Positions 1-11,300 of a stretch of 64,000 nucleotides of DNA are shown here, piece after piece. The stretch covers positions 89,362,996 to 89,426,995 of the forward strand of contig CM067373.1 in the NCBI GenBank assembly GCA_034401795.1, read 5' to 3'. This DNA comes from Chaetoderma sp. LZ-2023a. Taxonomy: Eukaryota; Mollusca; Caudofoveata; Chaetodermatida; Chaetodermatidae. Positions within the stretch are counted from its first letter, which is position 1. Every line of letters begins with the position of its first letter. The position numbers were made by a program, and so were the translations under genes. The notes under the pieces were generated by a model. The model was given only the letters and a program-made list of their open reading frames with translations. It did not search any database and was not told the origin of the DNA.

Positions 1-253
1 GCGGACGAGCGACTCCAAACCAACTATTTCTGTCATCATACACAGTTAGTGCTGCGCCAGGTACAAGTCCGCTGAGCAGAATTCTGGTGTGCCCCCTTGT
101 GACAACGAATCAAGACCTATCAAGTGAATCCCACCTTTGATGTGTTTATTCAGTGGATGCACTTGGCGCACCCGTTTTGGACCAATATATATATATAGTA
201 TGCGAACTTGGTTGTCTACACTACACGTCATGTGAGACATGCATGCACACAAG
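1..253. other. gene-free left edge
   Basis: No supported coding exon is seen. A short TA run lies near 186-200. The motif ATGCGAACTTGGTTG occurs near 200 and again just after the palindrome near 425, so the sequences flanking the palindrome may themselves be related copies. Confidence 0.5.
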
Positions 254-419
254 GTAGAAGCCCTACCTCCCTCCATATTTCCCTGGATCTCTGATAGTTA
301 TGTGCCACCCACCACCACATCCACAACATTTATATATATATAAATGTTGTGGATGTGGTGGTGGGTGGCACATAACTATCAGAGATCCAGGGAAATATGG
401 AGGGAGGTAGGGCTTCTAC
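254..419. repeat. perfect 166-bp palindrome without spacer
   Basis: Bases 254-336 are the exact reverse complement of 337-419: two 83-base arms with no mismatch and no loop, centred on a TATATA run. The match stops sharply at both outer ends. A spacer-free perfect palindrome of this size can form a cruciform and is usually unstable. It could be a young fold-back insertion, an inverted duplication or an assembly fold-back artefact. Confidence 0.95.
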
Positions 420-1800
420 ACACCATGCGAACTTGGTTGGCACATAACTTTCAGGATATCACCATAATCTGAGTCTGCCTTGGGGTCCTTGCGTGTTGGC
501 ATGTAGACCAAGCCGATCAACAGAGGGGTTGGGATGACACTGTAATGCAGTATATTCTGTCACTCATGTCTGGTATTGGTTGTACAGTATGGTTAAGGGG
601 CTTTCTCCAGATCACTGCTACCCCTCCATATCCTCTTGGTTTTTGAGCTGCTGAAATATATGCATGTATGATTACTGTATTCTGCGGCTGTAGTAGTAGA
701 AACATCATACAGCTGCAATCAGTCCTTCATTTTCCCCAATATGTCTTGTCCTCAGCCGTAATTCTTAGCTTCCTCAGGTAAATTCTTGACTTGAGTGAAT
801 CGAGTCCTGTTTCCTGATGTCACCTCGTAGCACGCTTAGCAAATTCATGAAATGACGTCCTCTCCTGGCTTTGTATTTGGAGGGCGAATTACAAGACTCT
901 CCGTGCTGGTGTCTCTTCTGGCATCCTTAGCACATGGCCAAACATGGACCATCTTTGCTGGGCGACTTTTACAGACAGCAGCGATGTATTACTGTAGCCA
1001 CCGGGGGCGTGCATGGCTCTGTTGCTTGCCGTCGTTGTTGCTGCTGCTGCTGGTCAGCCAGCCTCGGGGTTGGGGAGTGGTCGCCACACATCTCCGGTGT
1101 CCACGAAGACCGACCTCCAGGGTGGTGGAACGATCACGATTATTCAAGTAACTATACTTAACATTTTAATTATTTCGTTAATTACAGCTTTAATAATTAT
1201 ACTGTGTCTGTATAAACGGTCCCGATGACTAAAAGGAACCGTAATGGTCTTAGGATCGCTAGTTATAATTTCTGTATCTGTTCATAGTTATTCTTATTTT
1301 CTGTGAGGTGTTTTTACTAACCGCACCGTAGTAGGTTTCTCAACATGTACTTTATATATTATTCTAATCATTTCACATTGAATTACTTGTTCTAGTTAGT
1401 TTTATATATGGCAAGTAGCCATCAGGTTATATGTTTTGTTTATTTATAAAGAGAAATATAGGACTGCAGTGCACGTAGGAAACACTATACAGCAACATTC
1501 ATATATGCAGCACATTCTCCCGACACCAACAATTTTTCACTGAGGTCGCTGTCCATGCTATAACTCTGTTTAGCCCGGCATGCAACTGACTAAAAGCCTT
1601 TCTATTCAGCTCGATAGGATAGGTTTAATATGATTAGAGACAATTGCTTCGTTAGGAGACACATAGTGTATGCCTCTTTTCCGGTAGTTGCGATAATTTA
1701 GCCCCGCACTCTGGCAAGGTTGTGTAAGATTGGTCAACATACCTAATGGGCCTCATATTTCTAAGTTATTGTCTATCTTCATGTTCCACTAAGCCTTATG
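420..1800. other. gene-free stretch
   Basis: Open frames here are short and lack recognisable domains. Around 690-850 there is weak similarity to 44740-44910 (shared short blocks such as TTAGCAAATT and GTCTTGTCC), which suggests an old interspersed repeat. Nothing else is supported. Confidence 0.4.
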
Positions 1801-1839
1801 GCTTTTTAATTGTTTGGATGTCCCTGTCCACACATGGAC

Positions 1840-2163
1840 TGATCTGACCACATATATAACACTAGGAACAAACATGATCTCCACATTAGATACACACGAA
1901 CAGACACAGGGAAACGTAGAATTTCAGTTGGTGTCGTCAAAGTGTGGAATAACATAGATAAACACACATGCGAAAAAATACTAACACTAAAATCATACAA
2001 AGACATAATTAAAACTAGCATACTCAATACATACTAGATCTAGAAAACACAATGCCAAGATAACTAGATCACACACTTCCCGTATCATAGCTACTATCAT
2101 AACAACCACCCACTACTGCTACTACTACTACTACTACTGCTACTACTACTGCTACTGCTACTG

Positions 2164-2207
<44 letters not shown>

Positions 2208-2217
2208 GCTACTGCTG

Positions 2218-2296
<79 letters not shown>

Positions 2297-2590
2297 ATCA
2301 TGATGCACTATTACAGTTATCTTGACTACTGCTTCCTTCAATCTGACGCACCTCAACAAGTGCTACTACTAAATAGCAACCTATTGGGTTGAGCTGGGGT
2401 AATTAGCATGCATGACCCCCATCCCCCTTCCACCCCCCCCCCCCCCCCCAAATATAAATTTCTAGTCTCAATAACTAAAAGGAAAAACATAGATGTATTG
2501 TATCGTTTGCTCTTTTTTCTCGCAAGATCGTCTTCAATACGAGATCGAGAAAAGTATTCAAGATTCAAGATTCAAGATTCAAGATTCAAT
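1840..2590 (+). mobile_element. 3' end of a CR1/L2-like LINE (fragment)
   Basis: Translating 1850-2035 on the + strand gives a C-terminal tail with NTRNKHDLH, YTRTDTGKRRISV and VWNN. This lines up with the end of the LINE protein at 5470-5644 (NTRTKHNLH, FTRTEIGKRRITI, LWNS). The protein ends at a TAG near 2033. The presumed 3' UTR carries a CTA microsatellite, and a short ATTCAAG tandem run near 2558-2588 could be the element's tail. The upstream endonuclease and reverse transcriptase are absent, as expected for a 5'-truncated LINE copy. Confidence 0.7.
2108..2296. repeat. (CTA)n/(CTG) microsatellite
   Basis: About 190 bases of CTA triplets interrupted by a few CTG units. On the - strand it creates a spurious poly-valine open frame, which is not a gene. 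Confidence 0.95.
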
Positions 2591-3746
2591 ATTATTTATT
2601 TGCTTCTTGGATACCAATTTACATATTTTCAATACAGGAAATCCCTTCAAACTTAACACCCACACGTATAGAGACATCAACTCAAAAGATGCTAGAACTG
2701 ACTTATCCATACCTCCACAAACTTGTAACTATACGCTTCTAAGCCAATTTAATGATTTTATAACAAACAGTAAAGAAAGCATTGCACTCTCACTCATGCA
2801 CGCAAACACTCGATCGATACTGAAGAACAATGACAAGTTAAATAATTTCCTAGATATGAGTGCACACGAGTTTGGAATTATTGGAATTACAGAGACTTGG
2901 CTAAAAGTAAACTCACCTACCACTCTAGTTAACAAGAATAACTATACATTTATCGAAAAGCACAGATCTGACATAATTAACAAGGATGGTGGAGGTGGTG
3001 TAGGTATGTACATAAAAGACAATATTCAATTCATTTTGCGTGAAAACTTTTCCATAATGGAAGAATACATTGAAACAATATTTATCGAAATTCCGATTCA
3101 AAAAGGTAGAAATAAAATTGTTGGCACAATCTACAGGCCTCCTGACAGTGACAACAAACAATTCATTGAAGCTTTGAGCAGAATTCTGGATACAATACAA
3201 AAGGAAAATAAAACAGCCTACCTTATGGGTGATTTCAATATTGATCTGCAGCAACAGAAATGTTGTCATACCAAAGACTTCATTAACTTATTAAATACCT
3301 ACTTTTACTATCCGACAATAACTAAACCAACTAGAATAACAGAATCTACGGCGACCGTCATTGACAACATATTCTGCAATAATATTAATCGCAATATCAG
3401 TAAAACTCATGTCGGAATTTTTGTAACTGATATCTCAGATCATTTACCTTTATTTCTCCTAGTAAAACAACAAACATACCAGAAACAATTCGAACAGGAA
3501 AAATTTAAATGCAGAGATTACTGTCAGGTCAACATTGAAACATTCAAAAGATCTATGTCAGAGGTCGATTGGAGCATAGTAACAGACATTCAGTCTTGTG
3601 AGCATGCCTACAACAAATTTCATGACATCTGCACGACTATTTTTGAACAAAGCTTTCCAATGAAAGAAAGTAAAAAATATAAGCATAACCCAACTAAACC
3701 TTGGCTTACAAGTGGATTAATAGCTGCCTGTCATACAAAACATTAG
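2493..3746 (+). pseudogene. LINE endonuclease part
   Basis: Encodes an apurinic/apyrimidinic-type endonuclease that nicks target DNA for target-primed reverse transcription. Visible motifs in order: MHANTRS (from 2796), ITETWL (catalytic Glu), the glycine-rich GGGGVGMYIK, IYRPP, GDFNID (catalytic Asp/Asn) and SDHLPLF (catalytic His). The frame is open from 2493, but sequence before about 2650 has no recognisable domain, so the true start is uncertain; the Met at 2796 is too close to the domain. A TAG at 3744 ends this stretch. The same frame resumes after it as a linker, so the stop is probably a substitution in a once continuous protein. Confidence 0.8.
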
Positions 3747-4547
3747 CTCTACTTAACATTTATCAAGTGTCAAACTAATTACAATGAAATTCAGTTTTAA
3801 AAATATAGAAATAAATTAGATCAAATAATAAAAACAGCTAAGAAAACATATTATCACAAGAAATTTGAACAGTCCAAAAATGACATAAAAGAGACATGGA
3901 AAACCATTAAATCACTTTTAAACAAGACCAATACGGCACAACAGACACAATTTCTTCACAAGAATAAGGTCATTAGCGATAAATTCGAAATTGCCAATGG
4001 ATTCAATGATTATTTCGTAAATATAGGACCAGAACTTTCGAACAAAATTCAATCAACATCCGAGAAAAAATTTTCTGATTACCTTACAGGCAGCTATCAA
4101 TCATCATTCTTCGTTAACCCTACTAGCACTGAAGAGATCTTTAACGTTCTAAACAAACTCAACCCAGCCAAAAGTGCCGGAATCGATGGTTTTAAGTGGC
4201 GCATTTATAAAACCTGTGTTATGGATATCCTTATCCCACTTAGTCACATTTGCAACTTATCCCTAGCACAAGGCATTTTCCCATCAAAACTAAAAATAGC
4301 ACGTGTTACACCAATTTATAAAGCCAAGGATTCTACTAACTTCTCAAACTATAGACCAGTCTCCATACTTCCACTTTTCTCCAAGTTACTAGAGCGCCGT
4401 ATGTACAATCGACTGACAAATTACCTGGACAAAAAGTCAATTTTATACAAATCGCAATATGGATTTCGTGAGAAACATTCAACAATGCATGCAATAGCCG
4501 AAATGACAGAAAAAATTATTGAATCACTGGAAAAAAACAAAGTATAA
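3747..4547 (+). pseudogene. LINE linker and N-terminal reverse transcriptase part
   Basis: Same frame as the endonuclease piece, with a second stop near 3795. It shows a lysine-rich linker (KTAKKTYYHKKF), then NPAKSAGIDGF, RVTPIYKAKD, NYRPVSILPLFSKLLER and YGFREKHSTMHAI, which are the fingers and palm-entry motifs of LINE reverse transcriptases. The frame ends at TAA 4545-4547. The next RT block is in another frame, so one base was lost or gained between about 4535 and 4546. Confidence 0.8.
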
Positions 4548-5644
4548 TAGGCATCTTCTTGGACCTTTCAAAAGCTTTCGACACTATCAACCACCAGATC
4601 TTACTAGAAAAACTTGCCTATTATGGTATAAGAGGCAGTGCACTCACCTGGTTCCAGAACTACCTAAGTAAAAGAACACAATGCGTACAATATAATGAAA
4701 TATGCTCTGAAAACAGGCAATTAACTTGTGGTGTTCCTCAGGGATCTATTCTTGGCCCATTGCTGTTTCTTCTTTACATGAATGATCTACCTAACATATG
4801 CAAGCACATGTCACTAATACTGTTCGCTGATGACACAAATGCTTTTTGCTGCGATGACAACATAGACACCTTATACAGAAAAACAAATAAGGAAATGGAA
4901 GAAATTACTGACTGGTTTTCAATAAACAAATTATCGCTGAATGTTGACAAAACAAATTATATGTTATTTACAAACCTCAAACTAAAAAAAGATGAAATTC
5001 CAAAAATCTACATAAACAAAAAAGAAATTGAGGAGGCCCTATTTGCCAAATTCTTGGGAGTATATTTGGATAAACATTTGACCTGGGCTAAACAAATCGA
5101 GATGGTAACAGCAAAGGTGGCAAGAGGCATAGGTGTCATACAAAGACTAAAACCTTACATGACACCAGCTACAATTAAAACTCTATACTGCACCCTTGTT
5201 CTTCCACATCTCACCTACTGTAACGCTATCTGGACGAATACACAAAAAAGCAACCTAACAAAACTACAAAGTCTACAGAAAAAGGCACTAAAACTCTTTT
5301 CTAAACCAGCAAAGGGCCAGCATATATTCAAGTCAGAAAAGCTATTAAAACTAAAGGACATAGGCAAACTACAGATGTATACCATTGTAAAGGAGTTTCA
5401 CCACAATACATTACCACAATCCATAGCCTCCAATTTCACACTAAGCACAGACATCCACAAACACAACACTAGGACAAAACACAATTTACACACTCAATTT
5501 ACACGAACAGAAATAGGAAAACGACGAATTACAATAGCAGCCACAAAACTATGGAACAGCACCAGTACAAAAATACGCGATAGCATATTAAACCTGAAAT
5601 CCTTTAAGAAGATTGCCAGGGAATCTACGATCGACAAATACTAA
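4544..5644 (+). pseudogene. LINE reverse transcriptase palm and C-terminal tail
   Basis: Continues the RT after the frameshift. Visible motifs: IFLDLSKAFDTINH (first catalytic Asp), GVPQGSILGPLLFLLY, LFADDTNAF (catalytic Asp pair), LNVDKTNYMLF, FLGVYLD, and then LQKKALKLF and the GKRRI tail found in CR1/L2/jockey-group LINEs. About 360 residues are uninterrupted to the TAA at 5642. It copies LINE RNA at the nicked chromosomal target. The long intact frame suggests this copy is not very old. Confidence 0.85.
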
Positions 5645-5655
5645 ATTAATATATA

Positions 5656-7312
5656 CACCTGTGCAAAAGTTAAGCACCAGCAAAAACAATAGAACGTAGA
5701 AACATGATGGTACAACTAGGCTGCCATACTTTTTGTCCCCGCGTTAACTGACATAATTCCAAGTACGAAATGCACATGCATGCATGACTTCACGCCGCTT
5801 GATGTCCGTGCGTGGCGGGAAACAGCACACGTGTTCAGTTATGTAAAAGTCCAGTTTGAGGTGTAGAACATTACATACAGATTTAGGCGACAAGATTAGG
5901 AATTTTGTGTTCATGACCGTGGTTTATTTGTACAGAGAGAATTAGCTCTTGATTGTGAACCGCTATGGCAAGACGAAGGTTAAGTGATCGTGTGAAATGG
6001 CAAATCATAGGCATGCATACCACTGGTATGTCATGCAGAGAGATTGGCAGACAGCTGAACATTAACCATACTGTAATCAGTCGTTTGATTGCAAAACATG
6101 GGCAAGCTAACGAGGTGAAGGACAGGCCTAGATCTGGAAGACCGAAGAAGACTACTGCCCGTGATGATCGAGCCCTAGTACGCCTTGTTAGGAGATCTCC
6201 ATTCACCAACAGCAGAGTGCTCAGCCAGCAATGGGAAACGCGCAATAGAGTGTCAATGTCTACCGTCAAAAGGAGACTGTATGCTGCTGGCATGAAAGCA
6301 AGGAGACCTGTCAGACGTCCTCTCCTCACTGCACACCACAAAGCGGAGCGTCTGAGGTGGTGCAACGAAAGAAGACACTGGAACATGAGATCCTGGAGAC
6401 GGGTACACTGGTCCGATGAAAGTCGGTTCCTGCTTCATGCCACAGATGGTCGAACTCGTGTATGGAGGTCCAGACGCACGGCGTACGACCAACGTAACAT
6501 CATGGAAGAAGTTCCATTTGGTGGAGGTTCCGTTATGATATGGGGGTGCATCTCATTTGATTGTAAGCTGGATCTGTTGACTGTACCTGGAACACTAAAT
6601 GGACAAAGATATCAAGATTCCATACTGGATAGAGTTGTGGTCCCTCATTTTGTAAATCATCCACCTGGAACCCACCCTATATTCATGGATGACAACGCCC
6701 GACCACATCGTGATAGAGCTGTGCATGAATACCTCCGCCAGAATGCCATCGAAACCCTACCATGGCCAGCAAGGAGCCCTGACATGAACCCTATCGAGCA
6801 TATCTGGGACATTCTGGGAAACATGGTGAGAAGGAGGGATCCTCCTGTGCAGAACCTACAGGAATTAACAGACGCACTCCATCTTGAATGGCAACGAATA
6901 CCACAATGGCGTATCAGTCGGTTGGTGACCAGCATGAGACGTCGTGTCCAGGCCGTCATCCAGGCACAAGGTGGATATACCCGGTATTAATAATGACAGT
7001 CTCAAACTCGTGCACAGATGTTAAACTTCGTTTTCAGACACCATTAATGACAATCTAGCCACGTGTGTCAACTGTAGGGCAATAGTTGTCAGTTGTGTCA
7101 GCGTAACCATATTCAGGCCTCGTTTTCAAGTTCAAACAAAAACATACAGTGTTTCCCCACCATCATAATCAGCATTCCTCTAGTTGCATTATTACCTCTT
7201 GCACTAAGATGGATGGGTACATAAATGTTTATGCTATTGCTTTCTTCATAGCACATGAATATACCCTCGCATGTGCGTAAAAATAGGGTGGTGCTTAACT
7301 TTTGCACCGGTG
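5656..7312 (+). mobile_element. Tc1-like DNA transposon, structurally complete
   Basis: Terminal inverted repeats of about 24 bp (CACCTGTGCAAAAGTTAAG at the left; the reverse complement of the right end starts CACCGGTGCAAAAGTTAAG) differ at one base. TA dinucleotides flank it at 5654-5655 and 7313-7314, the standard Tc1/mariner duplication. A single intact transposase gene occupies 5965-6990. The element is 1657 bp, typical for Tc1. It interrupts the 3' UTR of the LINE, so it arrived after that LINE. Confidence 0.95.
5965..6990 (+). CDS. Tc1-like transposase, DD34E, intact
   Basis: A 341-residue transposase with the family's usual length and no break. The N-terminal 110 residues hold paired-type helix-turn-helix DNA-binding segments (GMSCREIGRQLNINHTVISR near residues 21-40) and an AT-hook-like SGRPKK near 57-62. 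The catalytic triad is visible: Asp151 in HWSDES, Asp243 in FMDDNARPH and Glu278 in SPDMNPIEHIWD, with exactly 34 residues between the second Asp and the Glu. GGGSVMIWGC near 186-195 is the glycine-rich linker of Tc1 enzymes. It cuts and pastes the element at TA sites. The ATG at 5965 is chosen because it gives the full HTH start. Intact frame and near-identical ends suggest recent activity; activity itself is not shown. Confidence 0.95.
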   Translation: MARRRLSDRVKWQIIGMHTTGMSCREIGRQLNINHTVISRLIAKHGQANEVKDRPRSGRPKKTTARDDRALVRLVRRSPFTNSRVLSQQWETRNRVSMSTVKRRLYAAGMKARRPVRRPLLTAHHKAERLRWCNERRHWNMRSWRRVHWSDESRFLLHATDGRTRVWRSRRTAYDQRNIMEEVPFGGGSVMIWGCISFDCKLDLLTVPGTLNGQRYQDSILDRVVVPHFVNHPPGTHPIFMDDNARPHRDRAVHEYLRQNAIETLPWPARSPDMNPIEHIWDILGNMVRRRDPPVQNLQELTDALHLEWQRIPQWRISRLVTSMRRRVQAVIQAQGGYTRY

Positions 7313-8145
7313 TATATTTATACCTGATGGTCACAGATTCTCTGCTAATTAATAATAATACAAGCCTAATGACATTCCACCGCCACCACAACCACTATAG
7401 ATAAACTAACCTAACCTAATAATTGAAGTAAGAAGTCTAAACACAAACATACTTCACAGTTTACTTTCACTACTACTACACCTAAATAACCCACAAACGA
7501 TCAACGCATCTATTGATTCTTAACAAACTCTAACCATCTCAACTTTATATTACAGTGATGAGCTCTTCCCTGCCCCCCCCCCCCCCCACCCTCAGTAGCA
7601 TACAAAAGTCCTATATAATAATAAACCACTCCAAACTAAATTTAAATAAAATGAGATAATGATGTAATTAGGGAGTATATGTATAATATATGTTTAATTA
7701 AGTCAAGTTAAGCAAATATGTATGAGTGTATTTAAATACTAATGCCATAAATATGTGTTTGAATGCTGTGTGTTTTATGTTCGTGCACATAGTGGCATAT
7801 ATCTATGTAAACATCAAAGAAGGGACAGCCCTACCCACCCACTGCCTAATGGAAGACATATATGTATTAAATACTTGTATATATGATATATATATATATA
7901 TATCAAAGTTTATGTCCGAACTCCACAAAACAAACCAAAATAGTCCTGGACTTTCATATCAAGGTAGCTTTTCACCATTTTGTCACTGTGCCACTGTCTT
8001 GTGTGTCGTATATATATGTCATTGTATAAATGTTGTAATGTGTGTAAGGAGTCCATCACTCAATAGGCCATGCCTTTGATGGACTGCCTGTTTAGATTGT
8101 ATTGATTGTATAGAAAAAAACATGAAATAAAGCAACTTTGAACTT
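7313..8145 (+). other. probable LINE 3' UTR, simple repeats
   Basis: AT-rich sequence downstream of the Tc1 with no coding signal: a poly-C tract near 7573-7588, a TA run near 7888-7905, and near 8115-8145 an AATAAA followed by a LINE-like tail. It is most simply the displaced 3' UTR of the LINE at 2590-5655. Other small insertions inside it cannot be excluded. Confidence 0.5.
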
Positions 8146-8268
8146 GAGATACGAATGGCGGTTCGTCTGTAGGGCCTGTGGTCTGAAAGACGGGATTTAC
8201 TTAACACAACAGCAACACTTTTTCGATTTAAAGCAACTCTTTCGCGGTTTCTTTTTCAAAGATAAGAA
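8146..8268 (+). promoter_or_regulatory. SAE1 5' UTR and probable promoter-proximal region
   Basis: The short interval between the LINE tail and the SAE1 start codon. An in-frame TAA at 8263-8265 shows that the ATG at 8269 is the first possible start. No TATA box is evident. The transcription start cannot be placed from sequence alone, so a promoter role is inferred only from position. Confidence 0.4.
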
Positions 8269-8351
8269 ATGTCAGAGCAAACAATTACAGAAGACGAGGC
8301 AGCTCTATATGACAGGCAGATTCGCTTATGGGGGCTGGATGCACAAAGAAG
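8269..8351 (+). CDS. SAE1: SAE1 exon 1
   Basis: Codes for residues 1-27 plus two bases of Arg28. Starts MSEQTITEDEAALYDRQIRL. Donor GTATAC at 8352. The YDRQIRLWG block is a hallmark of the N-terminus of SAE1 and related E1 subunits. Confidence 0.97.
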
Positions 8352-11300
8352 GTATACTTTTGCATTTAAATTAGTGTAACCGGTTTTCGTAAGTTTATTA
8401 ATCAGACAAGTTCGCATTGGCGGCGTTGGCAAATCACACTCGGGGGTGTAATTTGATATTTCTAACGCGCGCGAAATGTAAATAATTTTATGTGTATTGT
8501 GAGCACATTTACATTTGGCCCCGCCCCCTGGGGTGGGTGGGGTGAGGAGCAAAAGGTAAAAAAATGTATTCTTATGCAACTCCTCTGACACTAGTGCCAG
8601 TAGTGGATGGAATTCAACCAAATTTGGTATGTAAGTTACGCATCTCAATGTGGTGTGGAGGAGCACATTTACATTTGGCCCTGCCCCCTTTTGGTGGGCT
8701 ATGGGGGTCAAAAGGTCATGAAATTAATTGTAATGCAACTCTTCCAAAACTGTTTGACGGAATTCAACCAAATTTGGTATGAGAGCTACCCATATCAAAA
8801 GGATATTTGGATTTGGCTCCACCTTGAGGGGTGGGGGAGGGGGTCAAAATTCGAAGCATGATGAATATTTGAATTTGAGTCCCTTTTATTCACTGATTGC
8901 ACTGGATTCCGCTGACTCATGCGGACAGCTAATGATGCTGACATATGCTGGTTCTGCACAGGTACCACATTTGGCCTTGCTGGAATTGGATTCATTACGG
9001 ATGTATGGCTACAACACGTACATCCTGGGTTATGTATATCCATATCTAACACAGTTTTAACGTTTACGATCCTGATACATTCGCTTGGCTATTTAGATGA
9101 TTATACTCGCTTGGTACTCTAGAAGACACATTAGATAACTACTCGCTTGGCTTGTCGAGAGGTTGGAAAAGTGTGTTGAAGAAATCTACTTTAACACAAC
9201 CGGTCCTCCATCAAATTAAGGTAACCGGGGTGAGATTGTGACTCTGGGGGCGAGCCTCTGACTATATGTTCTGTCAGATGGATTGACAGACGGACCGATT
9301 GATTGTTAGGCTATGGACTGGACAGACCGATGGTATTTTCTCTCTTTTCTGGAGGTTGGCTATAAATATTCTTCACTATAGCGACAACAACACAGTCTTA
9401 ACTTGTATTTTGTTTTTCAACTTCACATTTCACTAATCATTTTACACTACAACTTTATTTATTCAAACTTCTACATAACTCTCTGAATTTACAAACTTAC
9501 TCACTGACCTGCTCTCCTAGCTCTCACTCCTTTTTCATTCTTTTTTTTAATAATAATTTCACACATATATAGCATACTAGTTTCCAGGCAAACAAACTTT
9601 CACCATTCAAACATGTCTGGTCAATAATTTGTAAAAACATGAATTTTCAGCAATATATTCAATTAAATACAATCCTTAATAATTAAGGATCATGTAGCTA
9701 CTTAACCATTGTAATGCTGAATTTATTGAATTAAATTATTATTGCAGGCAGACTGGTCTGCCAGCAATATGGATTCCATTTTAGAATTATAAATTGTTAA
9801 TATCTGGGTTCAGCAGTATACTGGTTAAATCTCTGTATTTAAAAATCTATATCCATAGTATGAGAATTAACCCTTTAATTTAAATTCTGTACTAATTGTA
9901 TTTACTTTTTATAATGTTCATACATAGCAACTATTGAATATTTTTCAAATAATTTAACAGAAAATGTTTGCTGTCTCTGGCAGCAACAACTTTCAATCAA
10001 ATCATTTCCCAAATGTTCAGCAGAATAATTATAACATCATAAATTGCAATACATATATGTATGCTGTAAGTCTCAAAGGGTTAATACACTCCTGTGCTGG
10101 TTGTATGTTTCTTCAAACGCAATGGGTCAATTAATGACTTAGTAGCTGGTGGTCTGTAGAACCAGCAGATTATTCAACAATTAAACAGTTCAATAATAAC
10201 TGGTAATACTTCCTTGTAAATATGCTATTGTTCCTTGATGAGCTGCTTAGTGCCACTGACTTCAAACCAGTGTAGACTGTACACAACATTTTTTTTGGAT
10301 AAAATTATTTTTACATTAAATATAAACAATATTATAATATAGTCAAATATTTCTTGGGCACGATATATGTATAAAGGAATTATTCAACATTGAATGAGCC
10401 CCCCCCCCCCCCCCCTCCCCAATCATTACCGAAATTTTACGGTACCATGACATAATATAATTGTAATTTTCACATCTTATCGGATGAAAACCTTGACGAA
10501 ACGTTGGTATCTGTTAGTTTTAATACCAATGTGATTAAATTTATCAATGGCATTTGTAAGATTTAAAAAAAAACTTCGATAAATTTTGCAAAAATAGACC
10601 AATGTACTTATCCTACAAGGTGTGTCCATTTGACAGGCACATTGACCAACTAAAATATATTTTATTCATACAAATTTTATATGTACTAAAAGGAATTTTA
10701 TTGCCCTTTCTAATGATATATAGTTTTATATATGGTGGCCTGTTACTTTGCCAAAAATATTTAATATAGTTGGTATGGTAGCGCTACACCGCTATCGTGT
10801 CGCTGCTGCTTATAGGCAAGGGTTCTAAGCAAGTTTTCTAGCTTTTGGCTGTAGGGCTGTGAGAATGTTTTTGTAAAATCTTGGTATGGTCCAGAGGGTT
10901 AATGGAGTATTTGACTGTCAATCTCTAAGGATTTATATTGTAAAGCAATACTTACAGAATGCTTGTTATCCTTGGTTTCTGTATTATTTTTAACTTTCTT
11001 TTAACGGTTCTCAAATCTCCACCCAATTTGAATGAAGCTTGAGTGGAACGATGTTATCGCAACAGGCTTCAATATATCCTGAACAAGAATTTTGATTTCA
11101 TAAATTGTTTTGAAATTTCCGAAAATTATGCAGAAATCCTGTAAAACGTACCTCCTAAACCACTTGACAGATTTTAATGAACTTTGGCTGGAAGGATCCT
11201 ACTGTGGTAGCCTCTAGGACTTCTATTCAGATGGCCATCTTGTATTTTCCTAAAATTGTCCAATGCAAAATGGTTCGAATGCTAATGGTCCAGACGAGCA

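Larger units (their letters stand above)
2590..8145 (+). mobile_element. near-complete CR1/L2-group LINE, split by a Tc1 insertion
   Basis: A non-LTR retrotransposon with an apurinic-type endonuclease followed by reverse transcriptase and a C-terminal tail, without RNase H. The coding part runs about 2.6-5.64 kb. The Tc1 element 5656-7312 sits in the 3' UTR. The presumed tail ends near 8145 with an AATAAA signal (about 8124) and a TTTGAACTTGA-like end, which is typical of this LINE group. Without the Tc1 the element is about 3.9 kb. The exact 5' end is not visible. Damage is light: two in-frame stops near 3744 and 3795 and one frameshift near 4540. The placement of the tail after the Tc1 is inferred. 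Confidence 0.75.

Noticed and set aside
852-1228. Overlapping open frames of 70-100 residues
   Set aside because: Low-complexity, no recognisable domain, several overlapping frames of equal quality; likely chance.
2069-2359. Open frame coding for long valine runs
   Set aside because: It is the - strand reading of the CTA microsatellite; no domain or splice context.
8256-8711. A 151-residue frame opposite SAE1 exon 1
   Set aside because: It runs across a tandem repeat and is antisense to a clear SAE1 exon; shadow frame.
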